NCBI GenBank assembly: GCA_005473895.2
Contig: SRJI02000003.1
Span: 1-64,000 of the forward strand
DNA length: 64,000 nucleotides
Source of the DNA: Carideicomes alvinocaridis
GTDB taxonomy: Bacteria > Pseudomonadota > Alphaproteobacteria > Rhodobacterales > Rhodobacteraceae
Reading direction: 5' to 3'
Part shown: one piece after another, positions 45,869 to 57,145 of the stretch
Numbering within the stretch: position 1 is the first letter of the stretch
Layout of the letters: each line of letters opens with the position of its first letter
The notes under the pieces: generated by a model
What the model saw: only the letters and a program-made list of their open reading frames with translations
Database searches by the model: none
What the model was told of the DNA's origin: nothing
Position numbers and translations under genes: made by a program

Positions 45869-46993
45869 TCACGGTGGCAGCAACTCGACCCAGACCAGCC
45901 GGTGGCGGCTTGCCTCAGTGACCGGGAGCTTTCCATCCTCCGCCGGCCACAGGACGCCCGCGTCGGCGATCTTCCAGCCGGCGGAGGGCAGGACGTAATC
46001 CACCCGCAGGTTGCCCGGCGCCGGTTCCGACCAGTCGGCGGTGTCGAGCGCGGGCGGGCCGCGCTGTCCTCCTCCCGAGGCCGCGCCGCCGGGGCTTGAG
46101 GGGCGCGGATCCTGCAGGCGGGGATCGGCAAGCAGGGTGCGGATCGCGCCGCGGCGCCCCTCCCCGTCCTCGGGGTCGAGATTGGCCTTGCCCAACAGGA
46201 CAAAGGGGCCATCCCGACGCGGGACCGGGAGCCGGCCATCCAGGTAACGCAGCCACAGCAGGGACTCGTCGGCATTGCGGCGGCCGTTGCGATCCTCCGG
46301 CCCGTCGAAGACCGGCGGCGTGGCGCAATAGAGCAGGAGGTCGAAGCCCCCCTCCGGCGCCGCCACCTCCACGATCCAGTGACCGGTGGAGGACAGGCGC
46401 TGAACATCGCCCACGCGCTGCCGCTCAGCCTCTGTCATCAGTGTCCCCGGCAGCTCCGCCCAGAGCAGCGCGTCGAAATCCGCCCCGGCGCGAAGCGGGT
46501 ACCGCGACAGCACGGCCATGCCGCCGGCACCCGCGAAGCGACCCCACCCCTGGGCATCCTCCGGCTCGCCCAGGCGGCCGTCGCCGTCGAGATCCCGAAA
46601 GCTCGCCAGCCCGCTGTTGGGGGCCTGCGCGAAGAGGTGCGGGTAATCGATCCCCGCCTCCGCAAGCACGTCGCGCAGGGCGGCGAGTGCGACCAGCCCG
46701 TCATCATGGTCGATCCCGGTCAGCGCCAGCACGTCCGGTGCGGCGCGGGCGACGACCCGGGCCACCGCCGCGACCTGCGGATCGCCATCGAGGATGTCGC
46801 GCAGCAAGAGCCCGGGCCCGTCGCGGGACAGCTCGACATGATAGGTGGCAACCTTGAGCGGTCCGGCATGGATGGCCGGCGCCAGCAAGCACAGAAACAG
46901 CCCGGCGATCGCCGCGATCAGGCGGTGCGCACCTGTTCGGTGGAGCGATAGGCGCGACGGCGCTTTTCCTCGATCATCTCGGCCACGCGCCAC
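45869..46993 (-). CDS. Exported endonuclease/exonuclease/phosphatase family protein
   Basis: About 374 residues if started at the GTG at 46993. A hydrophobic signal segment (LIAAIAGLFLCLLAPAIHAG) precedes an EEP-type domain: LKVATYHVELS, ALTGIDHDD, a calcium-like DLDGDGRLGEPED insert, and the C-terminal DWSEPAPGNLRVDYVLPS with the SRHRLVWVEL histidine. It is probably a secreted or periplasmic nuclease/phosphatase. The start is uncertain: no ATG lies close to the signal peptide in this frame, and the gene overlaps the membrane-protein gene upstream, so a start near the junction at about 46918 is possible. Confidence 0.75.
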   Translation of the reverse strand: MARGRDDRGKAPSRLSLHRTGAHRLIAAIAGLFLCLLAPAIHAGPLKVATYHVELSRDGPGLLLRDILDGDPQVAAVARVVARAAPDVLALTGIDHDDGLVALAALRDVLAEAGIDYPHLFAQAPNSGLASFRDLDGDGRLGEPEDAQGWGRFAGAGGMAVLSRYPLRAGADFDALLWAELPGTLMTEAERQRVGDVQRLSSTGHWIVEVAAPEGGFDLLLYCATPPVFDGPEDRNGRRNADESLLWLRYLDGRLPVPRRDGPFVLLGKANLDPEDGEGRRGAIRTLLADPRLQDPRPSSPGGAASGGGQRGPPALDTADWSEPAPGNLRVDYVLPSAGWKIADAGVLWPAEDGKLPVTEASRHRLVWVELLPP

Positions 46994-47751
46994 AGCGCCA
47001 TGCCCCGCATCATCATGCTTGCCGGGAGGAAAGCCCATGCGGTTATCGTCCAGACCAGGGTCTGGGGATCGGTAAAGGAAATCGGGTCGAACACATCCGA
47101 CGACACCTCGATGACAGCCGGAATCAAGAATGGCAGAACAAACCCTAAAGCCGCGTTAATGTTGGCGTCGCGTTTCAGCCGGTAAAGCACGTCGCCCCCC
47201 GCCGTGGGGTCGAAGAGCGGCAGGTTGACCCAGACATTGAAGACCCCCGACCGGTGCGGCCAGTCGCGCAGCCGCATCAGGCAGAAGAAGATCACCAGCG
47301 ACAGGGCCGACAGGACATAGGCCAGCCCCGCCGCCATGCGCACCGCGTTCACCGTGGCGGGGGGGAGGCCGGAGGGCAGCGCCAGCAGCACCAGCCGGAC
47401 GGGGGAATAGGGAAAATCCGCGGCATGTCCGATGATCGTGCCCAGCGCCCGGAATCCCCCGGTCAGCACCGAGGGCGAGGAGGCGTCGCGGCCGATGACC
47501 GACAGCACGAGGATGGTGACGGCGAGCGTGACGAAGCGCAGGCGGTTGAACGGCTTGGCATCGCGGAATTCCACGATGCTGGGATAGGTCGCGAAATATT
47601 CCATGAAGGTGAGACCGGCCGCCACCATGGCCACCAGGGCGACCACCTGCGACGTATCCTGGGCGGACCCGGGCAGCATCAGCGTCGGAACGACGATCAG
47701 CAGCGCCACGAGCACTCCGCGCACGACAGATCCGATCAGCCGTGAAATCAC
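46918..47751 (-). CDS. Multi-span inner-membrane protein, hypothetical
   Basis: A 277-residue protein from a GTG at 47751 (preceded by AGAGGGG); ATG at 47787 is the alternative. About six hydrophobic segments are visible (VLVALLIVVPTLML, VVALVAMVAAGLTF, FVTLAVTILVLSVI, LAYVLSALSLVIFFCL, ALGFVLPFLIPAVI and a last one near TITAWAFLPASM). Family not recognised. It overlaps the exonuclease-family gene downstream and is probably co-translated with it. Confidence 0.7.
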   Translation of the reverse strand: MISRLIGSVVRGVLVALLIVVPTLMLPGSAQDTSQVVALVAMVAAGLTFMEYFATYPSIVEFRDAKPFNRLRFVTLAVTILVLSVIGRDASSPSVLTGGFRALGTIIGHAADFPYSPVRLVLLALPSGLPPATVNAVRMAAGLAYVLSALSLVIFFCLMRLRDWPHRSGVFNVWVNLPLFDPTAGGDVLYRLKRDANINAALGFVLPFLIPAVIEVSSDVFDPISFTDPQTLVWTITAWAFLPASMMMRGMALWRVAEMIEEKRRRAYRSTEQVRTA

Positions 47752-47833
47752 TGCCCATACCCCTCTTGGCGGGCGGAGCCGGTCCATGGCCGGCCGCTTC
47801 TCCCGCTTTGTCTCCGCCTTTGCGGCGGATTTG

Positions 47834-47886
47834 CCTCATTCTTGCCCAAATTCTGCCCCCATTGCGGCACGCGCTCAAGAATGAGG
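47834..47886. promoter_or_regulatory. Widely spaced perfect inverted repeat
   Basis: CCTCATTCTTG (47834-47844) and CAAGAATGAGG (47876-47886) are perfect 11-bp reverse complements whose centres are 42 bases apart, about four helical turns. They lie upstream of the membrane-protein/exonuclease operon. Candidate looping operator. Confidence 0.45.
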
Positions 47887-48044
47887 GTGAAGAAAACGCA
47901 GGAATGGGGCTTTTTCTGGGAGAAACTGGTGCCCGAATACATCAGGCCAATTGTTTTCCCGGGCATTTTCACCCGCAGAAACAACATCTTGTGGAATGAT
48001 CTTCAACCACCCATACGCCTCACCCAAGCGCGGGCCGCGAACGG

Positions 48045-48074
48045 AAACGGCGCCACCCCCGGGGATGGCGCCGT
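48045..48074 (-). terminator. leuD terminator
   Basis: On the minus strand ACGGCGCCA and TGGCGCCGT flank a C/G-rich loop that can extend the stem; TTTCCGTT follows. It lies about 30 bases after the leuD stop. Confidence 0.8.
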
Positions 48075-48104
48075 CTGGTCCCGATCGGGCCGCGAAGTGC
48101 GGGA

Positions 48105-48710
48105 TCAGACCCAGGGCCGCTCGGTGGCGGCGCGGCTTTCGAAAGAGGCGATCTCGTCGCTGCGGTTCATCGTCAGGCCGATATCGTCCAGCCCTTCCAG
48201 CAGGCAATGCTTGCGGAACGGGTCCATCTCGAACTTGAACACCTCGCCGTCCGAGGAAGTCACGGTCTGCGTCTCGAGATCCACGGTGATCCGCGCGTTC
48301 GAGCCCTTCTCCGCGTCCTTCATCAGCGCGTCCACTTCTTCCTGCGGCATGATGATCGGCAGGATGCCGTTCTTGAAGCAGTTGTTGTAGAAGATGTCCG
48401 CGTAGCTGGGTGCGATGATGCAGCGGATGCCGAAATCCTTGATCGCCCAGGGCGCATGTTCCCGCGACGAGCCGCAGCCGAAATTGTCGCCCGCCACCAG
48501 GATCTCGGCGTTGCGGTATTGCGGCTTGTTCAGCACGAAGTCCGGGACCTCGTTGCCGTTGTCGTCGTAGCGCATCTCGTCGAAGAGATTGACGCCCAGA
48601 CCCTCGCGCTTGATCGTCTTGAGGAACTGTTTCGGGATGATCATGTCGGTATCGACGTTGATCACCGGCAGGGGTGCCGCCACCCCGGTGAGTTTCTCGA
48701 ATTTTTCCAT
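48105..48710 (-). CDS. leuD: 3-isopropylmalate dehydratase small subunit
   Basis: A 201-residue LeuD, the swivel domain of isopropylmalate isomerase. It shows [16 protein letters not shown], the substrate-specificity region [15 protein letters not shown] and [11 protein letters not shown]. It partners with LeuC. It lies one base after a small lipoprotein gene, which separates it from leuC in the same operon. Confidence 0.98.
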   Translation of the reverse strand: MEKFEKLTGVAAPLPVINVDTDMIIPKQFLKTIKREGLGVNLFDEMRYDDNGNEVPDFVLNKPQYRNAEILVAGDNFGCGSSREHAPWAIKDFGIRCIIAPSYADIFYNNCFKNGILPIIMPQEEVDALMKDAEKGSNARITVDLETQTVTSSDGEVFKFEMDPFRKHCLLEGLDDIGLTMNRSDEIASFESRAATERPWV

Positions 48711-48711
48711 G

Positions 48712-49110
48712 TCAGAATTTCCTCACGGTGTGGGACATTTGTCCATTCTTGCCGACCGTCCCCTCGACGATCACCTGCCCGCCGATACGCTCCACCTCGT
48801 AGAGCCCGCGGGCATAGTCCGCCCCCTGGGCACAGGTGGCATTGAAGGCGACCTTGCCGCCGGTCGAGGCGCCTTCGCGATAGCCCGAGATCGCCTCGCC
48901 GGTGCAGGCCGCGGCGATGTAGCGCCGGACCTCGTCGCCGCCGAAGCCCGCTGGGTCGTAGGTGCCCGCAAGCGCCCCGCCCTGCTGCCGGAAGAGAAAG
49001 AACTCTCCCTGCGCGCTGCCCGCCATGTCCGAGCTTGGCATCGGGCCGCAGGCGGTCAGCACCGCGGCGGTTCCGGCAAGCACGGAGGCGCGGATGATGT
49101 TGCTTTTCAT
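48712..49110 (-). CDS. Small lipoprotein inserted between leuC and leuD
   Basis: A 132-residue lipoprotein with lipobox LTAC at about residues 18-21. The mature part holds a Cys pair ([10 protein letters not shown] and [20 protein letters not shown]). Function unknown; nothing in it suggests leucine metabolism. It sits 61 bases after leuC and one base before leuD on the same strand, so it should be co-transcribed with the isomerase subunits. Confidence 0.8.
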   Translation of the reverse strand: MKSNIIRASVLAGTAAVLTACGPMPSSDMAGSAQGEFFLFRQQGGALAGTYDPAGFGGDEVRRYIAAACTGEAISGYREGASTGGKVAFNATCAQGADYARGLYEVERIGGQVIVEGTVGKNGQMSHTVRKF

Positions 49111-49171
49111 GCTGTCACTCCTTGCCGGGCCTACCGGGCGGGGTTGCCCCCTCCCGGCCCCCGGCCCTGGC

Positions 49172-50596
<1,425 letters not shown>

Positions 50597-50864
50597 GCGG
50601 TCCTCTCCCGTGAAATTGGCTGGCTGCAGGGGTGGATGCGGCTGGCCGCCTATAGGCGCGCGAGAATGGTACGGGTGGCCCCGTAGAAGCGCCACGGCAG
50701 GCGGGCGCGGTCATCCATGTCGAAAACCCGTGTCATGGCTTGGCAGATACACCCACCGCCCGAGTCCCGCAAGAGCGGCCCTCGCCGCGCCGCAGCACGC
50801 CATCGCGCCGCTTGCCGCGCGCCCGGCCCCGTGCCACCCTTTCCTGCCACCACGAGGAGAGGCG

Positions 50865-52214
50865 ATGGAGCCCGCGACCGACACGCTCGACCTGCTGAAA
50901 CAGACCGCGCTGCGGCTCTGGGGCGAGGCGGAGATGTTCCTCGGCACCTTGCTGCGGCCCTGGAACGCCTGGCAGCTGGTGATCCTCGCCGGGCTCGCCC
51001 TGCTGGCCTGGCTGCTCTACCGGCTGCTGGCGCCGCGGCTCTACGACTGGATGCGGGCGCGCGAGGGCTGGCCGAAATGGCAGCTGCGCTGGATGGTGGT
51101 GATCCACCGCCGCCTGCCCATGGTGATCTTCGTGGCGCTGATCTGGCTCACCGTCTGGATCATGCGCGAGGTGACATGGCCCAGCCGCTCCTACCTGCTG
51201 GGGGTGGTGGCCAACCTTGCCACCGCCTGGCTGGTGATCTCCTTCGTGACGCGGCTGATCGGCAACCCGCTCCTGCGGACCGTGGCGCGCTACGGGGCCT
51301 GGATCTGGGTCAGCCTCGCCATTCTCGGCCTGACCGGACAGGCCGCCACCCTGCTCGACCGCGCGGCGATCAATATCGGCCAGGTGCGCCTGTCGCTCTG
51401 GCTGGTGCTGCAGGCGGCGGTGCTGCTGGCGCTGCTGATTCTCGTCGCCCGCTTCCTCGCCACAACGACGGCGGCGCGGATTCGCCGCAACGAGGACATC
51501 TCGCCCTCCATGCAGGTGCTGGCGGTGAAGTTCCTGCAGGTGATGCTGTACGGCGCGGCCTTCTTCCTGGCGCTGCGCATCGTGGGCGTGGACCTCACCG
51601 GGTTGGCCGTGCTGTCGGGCGCGATCGGCGTCGGGCTGGGCTTCGGCCTGCAGAAGGTGGTCTCGAACCTCGTCTCGGGGATCATCCTGCTGCTCGATCG
51701 CTCGATCAAGCCGGGCGACGTGATCTCGCTGGGCGAGACCTTCGGCTGGATCAACGCGCTCGGCGCGCGCTACGTCTCGATCACCACGCGGGACGGCAAG
51801 GAATACCTGATCCCCAACGAGGACCTGATCACCGGACAGGTGGTCAACTGGTCGCATTCAAACGATTTCGTCCGGCTCGACATCTATTTCGGCACCGCCT
51901 ACGCGGACGATCCCCATGCCGTCCGGCGCATCGCCGTGGAGGCAGCGCGGGGCGTGCCGCGGGTGCTGAGCGACCGCGACCCGGTCTGCCATATCGTGGG
52001 CTTCGGCGACAGTTCGGTCGATTACATCCTGCGCTTCTGGATCCGCGACCCCACCGGCGGGCTGACCAACATCCGCGGCAATGTCTACCTCGCGCTCTGG
52101 GACGCCTTCCGCGACAACGGCATCTCCATCCCCTTCCCGCAGCGCGAGGTGAAGGTGCTGGAGGGCTCCACCCTCGCCACCTCCGCACCCCGCGACCCGG
52201 CCCCCGGGGACTGA
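50865..52214 (+). CDS. MscS-family mechanosensitive channel
   Basis: A 449-residue membrane protein with about six transmembrane helices before the MscS core. The pore helix is ALSGAIGVGLGFGLQKVVSN-like (VLSGAIGVGLGFGLQKVV, about residue 250), followed by the beta domain (GDVISLGETFGWINALGARY, then TRDGKEYLIPNEDLI) and the cytoplasmic cage. It should release solutes on hypo-osmotic shock. CGAGGAGAGG precedes the ATG at 50865. Confidence 0.93.
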   Translation: MEPATDTLDLLKQTALRLWGEAEMFLGTLLRPWNAWQLVILAGLALLAWLLYRLLAPRLYDWMRAREGWPKWQLRWMVVIHRRLPMVIFVALIWLTVWIMREVTWPSRSYLLGVVANLATAWLVISFVTRLIGNPLLRTVARYGAWIWVSLAILGLTGQAATLLDRAAINIGQVRLSLWLVLQAAVLLALLILVARFLATTTAARIRRNEDISPSMQVLAVKFLQVMLYGAAFFLALRIVGVDLTGLAVLSGAIGVGLGFGLQKVVSNLVSGIILLLDRSIKPGDVISLGETFGWINALGARYVSITTRDGKEYLIPNEDLITGQVVNWSHSNDFVRLDIYFGTAYADDPHAVRRIAVEAARGVPRVLSDRDPVCHIVGFGDSSVDYILRFWIRDPTGGLTNIRGNVYLALWDAFRDNGISIPFPQREVKVLEGSTLATSAPRDPAPGD

Positions 52215-52248
52215 GCGCTGCCCTACCGGCAATTGCATGCTGCCGACA

Positions 52249-52277
52249 TTGAGTTTTCGCCGCCCGACTGCTATATT
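52249..52277 (+). promoter_or_regulatory. Sigma-70 promoter of rsfS-rlmH
   Basis: TTGAGT and TATATT with exactly 17 bases between them, in the 120-base gap before rsfS. Transcription would start near 52284. Confidence 0.75.
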
Positions 52278-52335
52278 GAAAGCACGCCAGCACCGGGGCG
52301 TGGCCGGTGCAGGACAAGGAGGATAAGACCTGTCG

Positions 52336-52755
52336 ATGAATGTTGACGCGGTTCCGACCGCCGATCATGGCCAGCCCGTTTCCGGCGGCCACACGGATGT
52401 GTCCAGCGAGACGCTGCTGGAGGGCATCCTCGCTTCCCTCGAAGACAGCAAGGCCGAAGATATCGTGCGGATCGATCTGCGCGGCAAGTCGGCCATCGGC
52501 GATTACATGGTGGTCTGCTCCGGGCGCTCGTCCCGGCAGGTCTCGGCCATCGCCGAACGGCTGACCGAACAGCTCAAGGCCGACTTCTCCCGCTCCGCCC
52601 GCGTCGAGGGCAAGGAGACGGGCGACTGGGTGCTGATCGACACGGGCGACGTGATCGTCCACGTCTTCCGGCCCGAAGTGCGCGAGTTCTACCAGCTCGA
52701 GAAGATGTGGCTGCCCGCGGGCGGCTCGGCCGGCACGGCGACGGCCCGGGCCTGA
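52336..52755 (+). CDS. rsfS: Ribosome silencing factor RsfS
   Basis: A 139-residue RsfS (Iojap family) that binds L14 and blocks subunit joining in starvation. The core runs from ILASLEDSKAEDIVRIDLRG through SAIGDYMVVCSGRSSRQVSA to TGDVIVHVFRPEVREFYQLE. The N-terminal 20 residues are an extension. It is in an operon with rlmH 22 bases downstream, as in many Alphaproteobacteria. Confidence 0.96.
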   Translation: MNVDAVPTADHGQPVSGGHTDVSSETLLEGILASLEDSKAEDIVRIDLRGKSAIGDYMVVCSGRSSRQVSAIAERLTEQLKADFSRSARVEGKETGDWVLIDTGDVIVHVFRPEVREFYQLEKMWLPAGGSAGTATARA

Positions 52756-52777
52756 TCGCACAGGCGCGCATCCGGGG

Positions 52778-53248
52778 ATGAAGCTGCATATCTGCGCCGT
52801 CGGCCGGCTCCGGAAGGGGCCGGAAAAGGCGCTGATCGACGATTACGCGGCCCGGCTGGGCAAGACCGGGCGCAACCTCGGGCTCGGCCCGCTTTCGCTG
52901 CACGAGGTCGAGGATCGCAAGGGCGGCGGCATGGCGGCAGAGGCGGCGCTTCTCGACCGCGCCATCCCGCAGGGCGCCCGGGTCATCGCGCTGGACGAAC
53001 GCGGCCGCGCCCTGACCTCCCCCGACCTCGCCCGCCAGCTGGGCACCTGGCGCGACGAGGGGATTTCCGACACTGCCTTCGTGATCGGCGGCGCCGACGG
53101 CATCGATCCCGCGCTCCGCGACCGCGCCGACCTGACCCTCAGCTTCGGCGCGCTGGTCTGGCCCCACATGCTGGCCCGCGTGATGCTGAGCGAACAGATC
53201 TACCGCGCCGCCACCATCCTCGCCGGCCTCCCCTACCACCGCGAGTGA
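52778..53248 (+). CDS. rlmH: 23S rRNA (pseudouridine-1915-N3)-methyltransferase RlmH
   Basis: A 156-residue SPOUT methyltransferase. It shows ICAVGRLRKGPEKALIDDYA at the start, the SAM knot FVIGGADGI, LSFGALVWPHMLARVMLSEQ and the terminal LPYHRE. It methylates helix 69 of 23S rRNA. Length is standard. Confidence 0.97.
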   Translation: MKLHICAVGRLRKGPEKALIDDYAARLGKTGRNLGLGPLSLHEVEDRKGGGMAAEAALLDRAIPQGARVIALDERGRALTSPDLARQLGTWRDEGISDTAFVIGGADGIDPALRDRADLTLSFGALVWPHMLARVMLSEQIYRAATILAGLPYHRE

Positions 53249-53347
53249 CCGCCCGGGCTCGGACCGCCTCCGAGGCCTGGGCGCCTTCGCAAACCTCTAA
53301 CCCGATCAGACGCGCCACCCCGGCCACCCCCGCGCCCCGGCTCCCCC

Positions 53348-53383
53348 TTCATCTTGCCAAAAAACTCCCGCCGGAGGCTCCCG
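53348..53383 (-). repeat. Rhodobacteraceae-type intergenic element, copy 3 (diverged)
   Basis: Read on the minus strand: GGGAGCCTCCGGCGGGAG, then TTTTTTGGCAAGATGAAG. It shares the CCTCCGGCGG block and AAGA(A/T)GAAG end with the copies at 15642 and 37759. I recall this form as frequent in roseobacter genomes. Confidence 0.6.
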
Positions 53384-53431
53384 CACCCTCCGCCCGCCTC
53401 CCGGCCGGGCTAAAGCGCCCAAGGCCCCCAC

Positions 53432-53475
53432 ATGTTCGCGCAATCATTCCCGCCGCGGGGATGTTCGCGCAATCA
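53432..53475 (+). promoter_or_regulatory. Two tandem LacI-type operator-like sites before eno
   Basis: ATGTTCGCGCAATCA occurs exactly twice, at 53432-53446 and 53461-53475, 29 bases apart. Each is an imperfect palindrome (10 of 14 positions) around GCGC, like TGTTNGCGCNAACA sites of LacI-family regulators. CceR, which governs central carbon genes in Rhodobacter, is the natural candidate. Confidence 0.5.
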
Positions 53476-53507
53476 GCACCTTTTGCCCCGCCCGCCCGCT
53501 CTGCTAA

Positions 53508-54821
<1,314 letters not shown>

Positions 54822-54847
54822 GCCGGCACATACCCCCACACATGGAG

Positions 54848-54885
54848 AACCCCCGCCATCTGCCTGATGACGGGGGTTTTTCTTT
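54848..54885 (+). terminator. eno terminator
   Basis: AACCCCCG pairs with CGGGGGTT, extended by CATC/GATG, followed by a T-rich tail (TTTTTCTTT). It lies 27 bases after the eno stop. Confidence 0.9.
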
Positions 54886-54902
54886 ACCGGAATACCGGCG
54901 TT

Positions 54903-55178
54903 TTACGGGCAGGGCGCCGTGTAGTAGGTGCCGTCGCCGCGCGCATAGGCGCAGTTCTGGGTCTGGGTGTTCTGAGCCACCATGGTGCCGGCCGCCGCGC
55001 CGCCCAGGGCGGAGATCAGTTTCCAGTCGTCGTCGGCGTTCAGCACGTCCGCCGCGATCAGGCCGGCTGCCGCACCGCCGGCCACACCGGCCACGGTGCG
55101 CTGGTCGGTCGTCATCTGGTCGCAAGCCGACACGAACATCGTCGCACCGCCGAGAAGGCCGATAATCCAGGTTTTCAT
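54903..55178 (-). CDS. Small glycine-zipper lipoprotein
   Basis: A 91-residue lipoprotein with lipobox VSAC at about residues 16-19. Two glycine/alanine-rich segments (GVAGGAAAGLIAADVL and ALGGAAAGTMVAQNT) resemble glycine-zipper membrane hairpins. The C-terminus NCAYARGDGTYYTAPCP has a Cys pair. Function unknown. GGAGAGGATT precedes the ATG at 55178. Confidence 0.78.
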   Translation of the reverse strand: MKTWIIGLLGGATMFVSACDQMTTDQRTVAGVAGGAAAGLIAADVLNADDDWKLISALGGAAAGTMVAQNTQTQNCAYARGDGTYYTAPCP

Positions 55179-55376
55179 GAAATCCTCTCCGTTCAGTTTC
55201 TTGGCGTCACGGCCACCTCCCGGCAACCGCTTCCAACCCGCGATGCGCCAGCAGACGGCGCGCGGATCATTCAGGCAACGCGGCCGTTTCGCCTCCTGTT
55301 CCATCGCTATGTGAAAAGACATGGCACCGGCGAATTCTTGCCGTTCCGCGCTCTGTCGCCCGACCGTTCCCGTCGG

Positions 55377-56432
55377 TCAGGCCGCTGCGAAACGCCCCGG
55401 CCGGTAGGGGGCGAGCATCGGCGCCGGCTCTTCGCGCAGGATCTCGTGGGCCAGCAGTTCGGCCATCACCGGCGCCAGCGTCACACCGGAATGCATGACG
55501 GCAAGGGTCAGCCCCTCGGGCCCCGCCGCCCCCGCCACCGGCAGCCCATCGCCGGGGACCGGGCGCCAGGCGAGCGTGGCGCGGTCCCAGCCCGGCGCAC
55601 CGGGCAGGACCTCGCGCAGGCGGGTGAGAGCGCGGTCGGCCATCTGCGCCGGCGGGTCCACCTCTTCGCTGTCGTCGGATTGGTGCGAGGCAGCGGTGGG
55701 CGCCAGCAGCGCGCCGGTCGGCAATTGCCGCAGCTCCATCGCCGGGGTGACCAGCAGGTGCGACAGCCGCGGCGTGGCCGGCGCGGTTCGCATCAGCACA
55801 CCCGGCCGGCGCAGCATGGGCAGGGCGACACCCAGCGGCTCGGCCAGGGCCGGCGCGCCGGTGCCCCCGGCCAGCACCACGTGATCGGCCTCCATCGCGC
55901 CCTCGGCGGTGGCAAGGCCCGTTACCCGGCCGCCCCGCTCGGTGATCGCCTGCACCTCGAGACCCGAGATCACCCGCAGCCCCTGGCTCAGCCGGGTCAC
56001 CACCCGGGCGGGATCGGCCGCCCCCTCGCTCGGCAGGCGCAGCGCACGCTCCGGCGGCACGATCGCCGGCTCCATGCGTGCCACCCGGTCCCGGCCCAGC
56101 TCTTCCACCGGGTAGCCCAGCTCGCGCAGCTCGGCCGCGACGCGGTCGAACTCCTCGCCCTGCTCTTCCCACCAGAGCGTGCCGGACCAGTTCACCAGCC
56201 CCTCGCCCAGCTCGGCCTCCAGCCGGTGCCAGGCGGCCATCCCCTCCGCCCGCAGGCGGAAATGATGCGCATCGTGGTGATAGGTGGCGTTGATCCAGCC
56301 AAAGCTGCGCCCGGAGGCAAGGCCGGCCGGCAGCCCGCGGTCGATCACGGTCACGTCCGCCCCCGCCCGCGACAGGCGCCAGGCCAGCGTCGTGCCGATG
56401 ATTCCGGCGCCGATGACGACAATCTTCTTCAT
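55377..56432 (-). CDS. FAD-dependent D-amino-acid-oxidase-family enzyme
   Basis: A 351-residue DAO-fold flavoenzyme. The ADP-binding motif VVIGAGIIGTTLAWRLSRAG opens the protein. LASGRSFGWINATYHHD contacts FAD, and the C-terminal block DGLPVAGAAGPEGLTLAVMH closes the site. Likely substrates are D-amino acids, sarcosine or glycine-like amines; not resolvable. AGGAGGG fixes the start at 56432. Confidence 0.88.
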   Translation of the reverse strand: MKKIVVIGAGIIGTTLAWRLSRAGADVTVIDRGLPAGLASGRSFGWINATYHHDAHHFRLRAEGMAAWHRLEAELGEGLVNWSGTLWWEEQGEEFDRVAAELRELGYPVEELGRDRVARMEPAIVPPERALRLPSEGAADPARVVTRLSQGLRVISGLEVQAITERGGRVTGLATAEGAMEADHVVLAGGTGAPALAEPLGVALPMLRRPGVLMRTAPATPRLSHLLVTPAMELRQLPTGALLAPTAASHQSDDSEEVDPPAQMADRALTRLREVLPGAPGWDRATLAWRPVPGDGLPVAGAAGPEGLTLAVMHSGVTLAPVMAELLAHEILREEPAPMLAPYRPGRFAAA

Positions 56433-56548
56433 TCCACCCTCCTGCCCCGGCAGCGGCGGGATTGCAACGCTGGGGTGGCTTCCATAGCCTGCCGCGAAAA
56501 TCGCACCCGAATTGGGGCGTCCGCGCCCCGGAAAGGACAGGAAGGGTC

Positions 56549-56974
56549 ATGGACGAGGCGACGCGGATCATCGAGGCGCTGGAGCTGAAGCCACATCCCG
56601 AGGGCGGCCATTACCGCCAGACCTGGGAGGCGCAGAACGATGGGCGCGCCATGGCCACCTGCATCTACTTCCTGCTGCGCGCCGGCGAACGCAGCCACTG
56701 GCACCGGGTGGATGCCACCGAGATCTGGCTCTGGCATGCCGGCAAGCCTCTGAACCTGCTGATCAGCCCCGATGAAAGCGGCCCCGCACGGCAGATCCGG
56801 CTGGGCCCGGACGTGCTGGGAGGCGAGCGGCCGCAGGGCCTCGTGCCCTCGCATCACTGGCAGGCGGCGGAGCCGCAGGGCGGCTGGAGCCTGGTGTCCT
56901 GCACCGTCTCGCCGGGGTTCAGCTTTTCCGGCTTCACGCTCGCCGCGCCGGGCTTCGACATCCCGCGCGGCTGA
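56549..56974 (+). CDS. DUF985 cupin-domain protein
   Basis: A 141-residue single cupin of the DUF985 type. It shows LELKPHPEGGHYRQTW, IYFLLRAGERSHWHRVDATE with metal-type His/Glu residues, and WSLVSCTVSPGFSFSGFTL. Enzymatic role unknown; some relatives act on sugar or isoprenoid-like substrates. GGAAGGGTC precedes the ATG. It diverges from the DAO-family oxidase. Confidence 0.88.
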   Translation: MDEATRIIEALELKPHPEGGHYRQTWEAQNDGRAMATCIYFLLRAGERSHWHRVDATEIWLWHAGKPLNLLISPDESGPARQIRLGPDVLGGERPQGLVPSHHWQAAEPQGGWSLVSCTVSPGFSFSGFTLAAPGFDIPRG

Positions 56975-57080
56975 GCGCGGGGCAGGACATCCGGGACGGG
57001 AAATCCGGGACAGGCTGAAACTATCGGCGCCTCTTGCCCGTGGTTGCGGGCGTCGGGCGGAAATTTTTGCCGCCCGGCCG

Positions 57081-57123
57081 CCCCGCGCGGTCACGCCATC
57101 CCCAACCAGCGAGCCGCGCGGGG
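57081..57123. terminator. Hairpin between convergent cupin and pgi genes
   Basis: CCCCGCGCGG (57081-57090) and CCGCGCGGGG (57114-57123) are a perfect 10-bp inverted repeat with a 23-base loop. There is no T-run; possible bidirectional stop. Confidence 0.4.
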
Positions 57124-57145
57124 TGCTTTCCCGCGCCGCCCCCTG

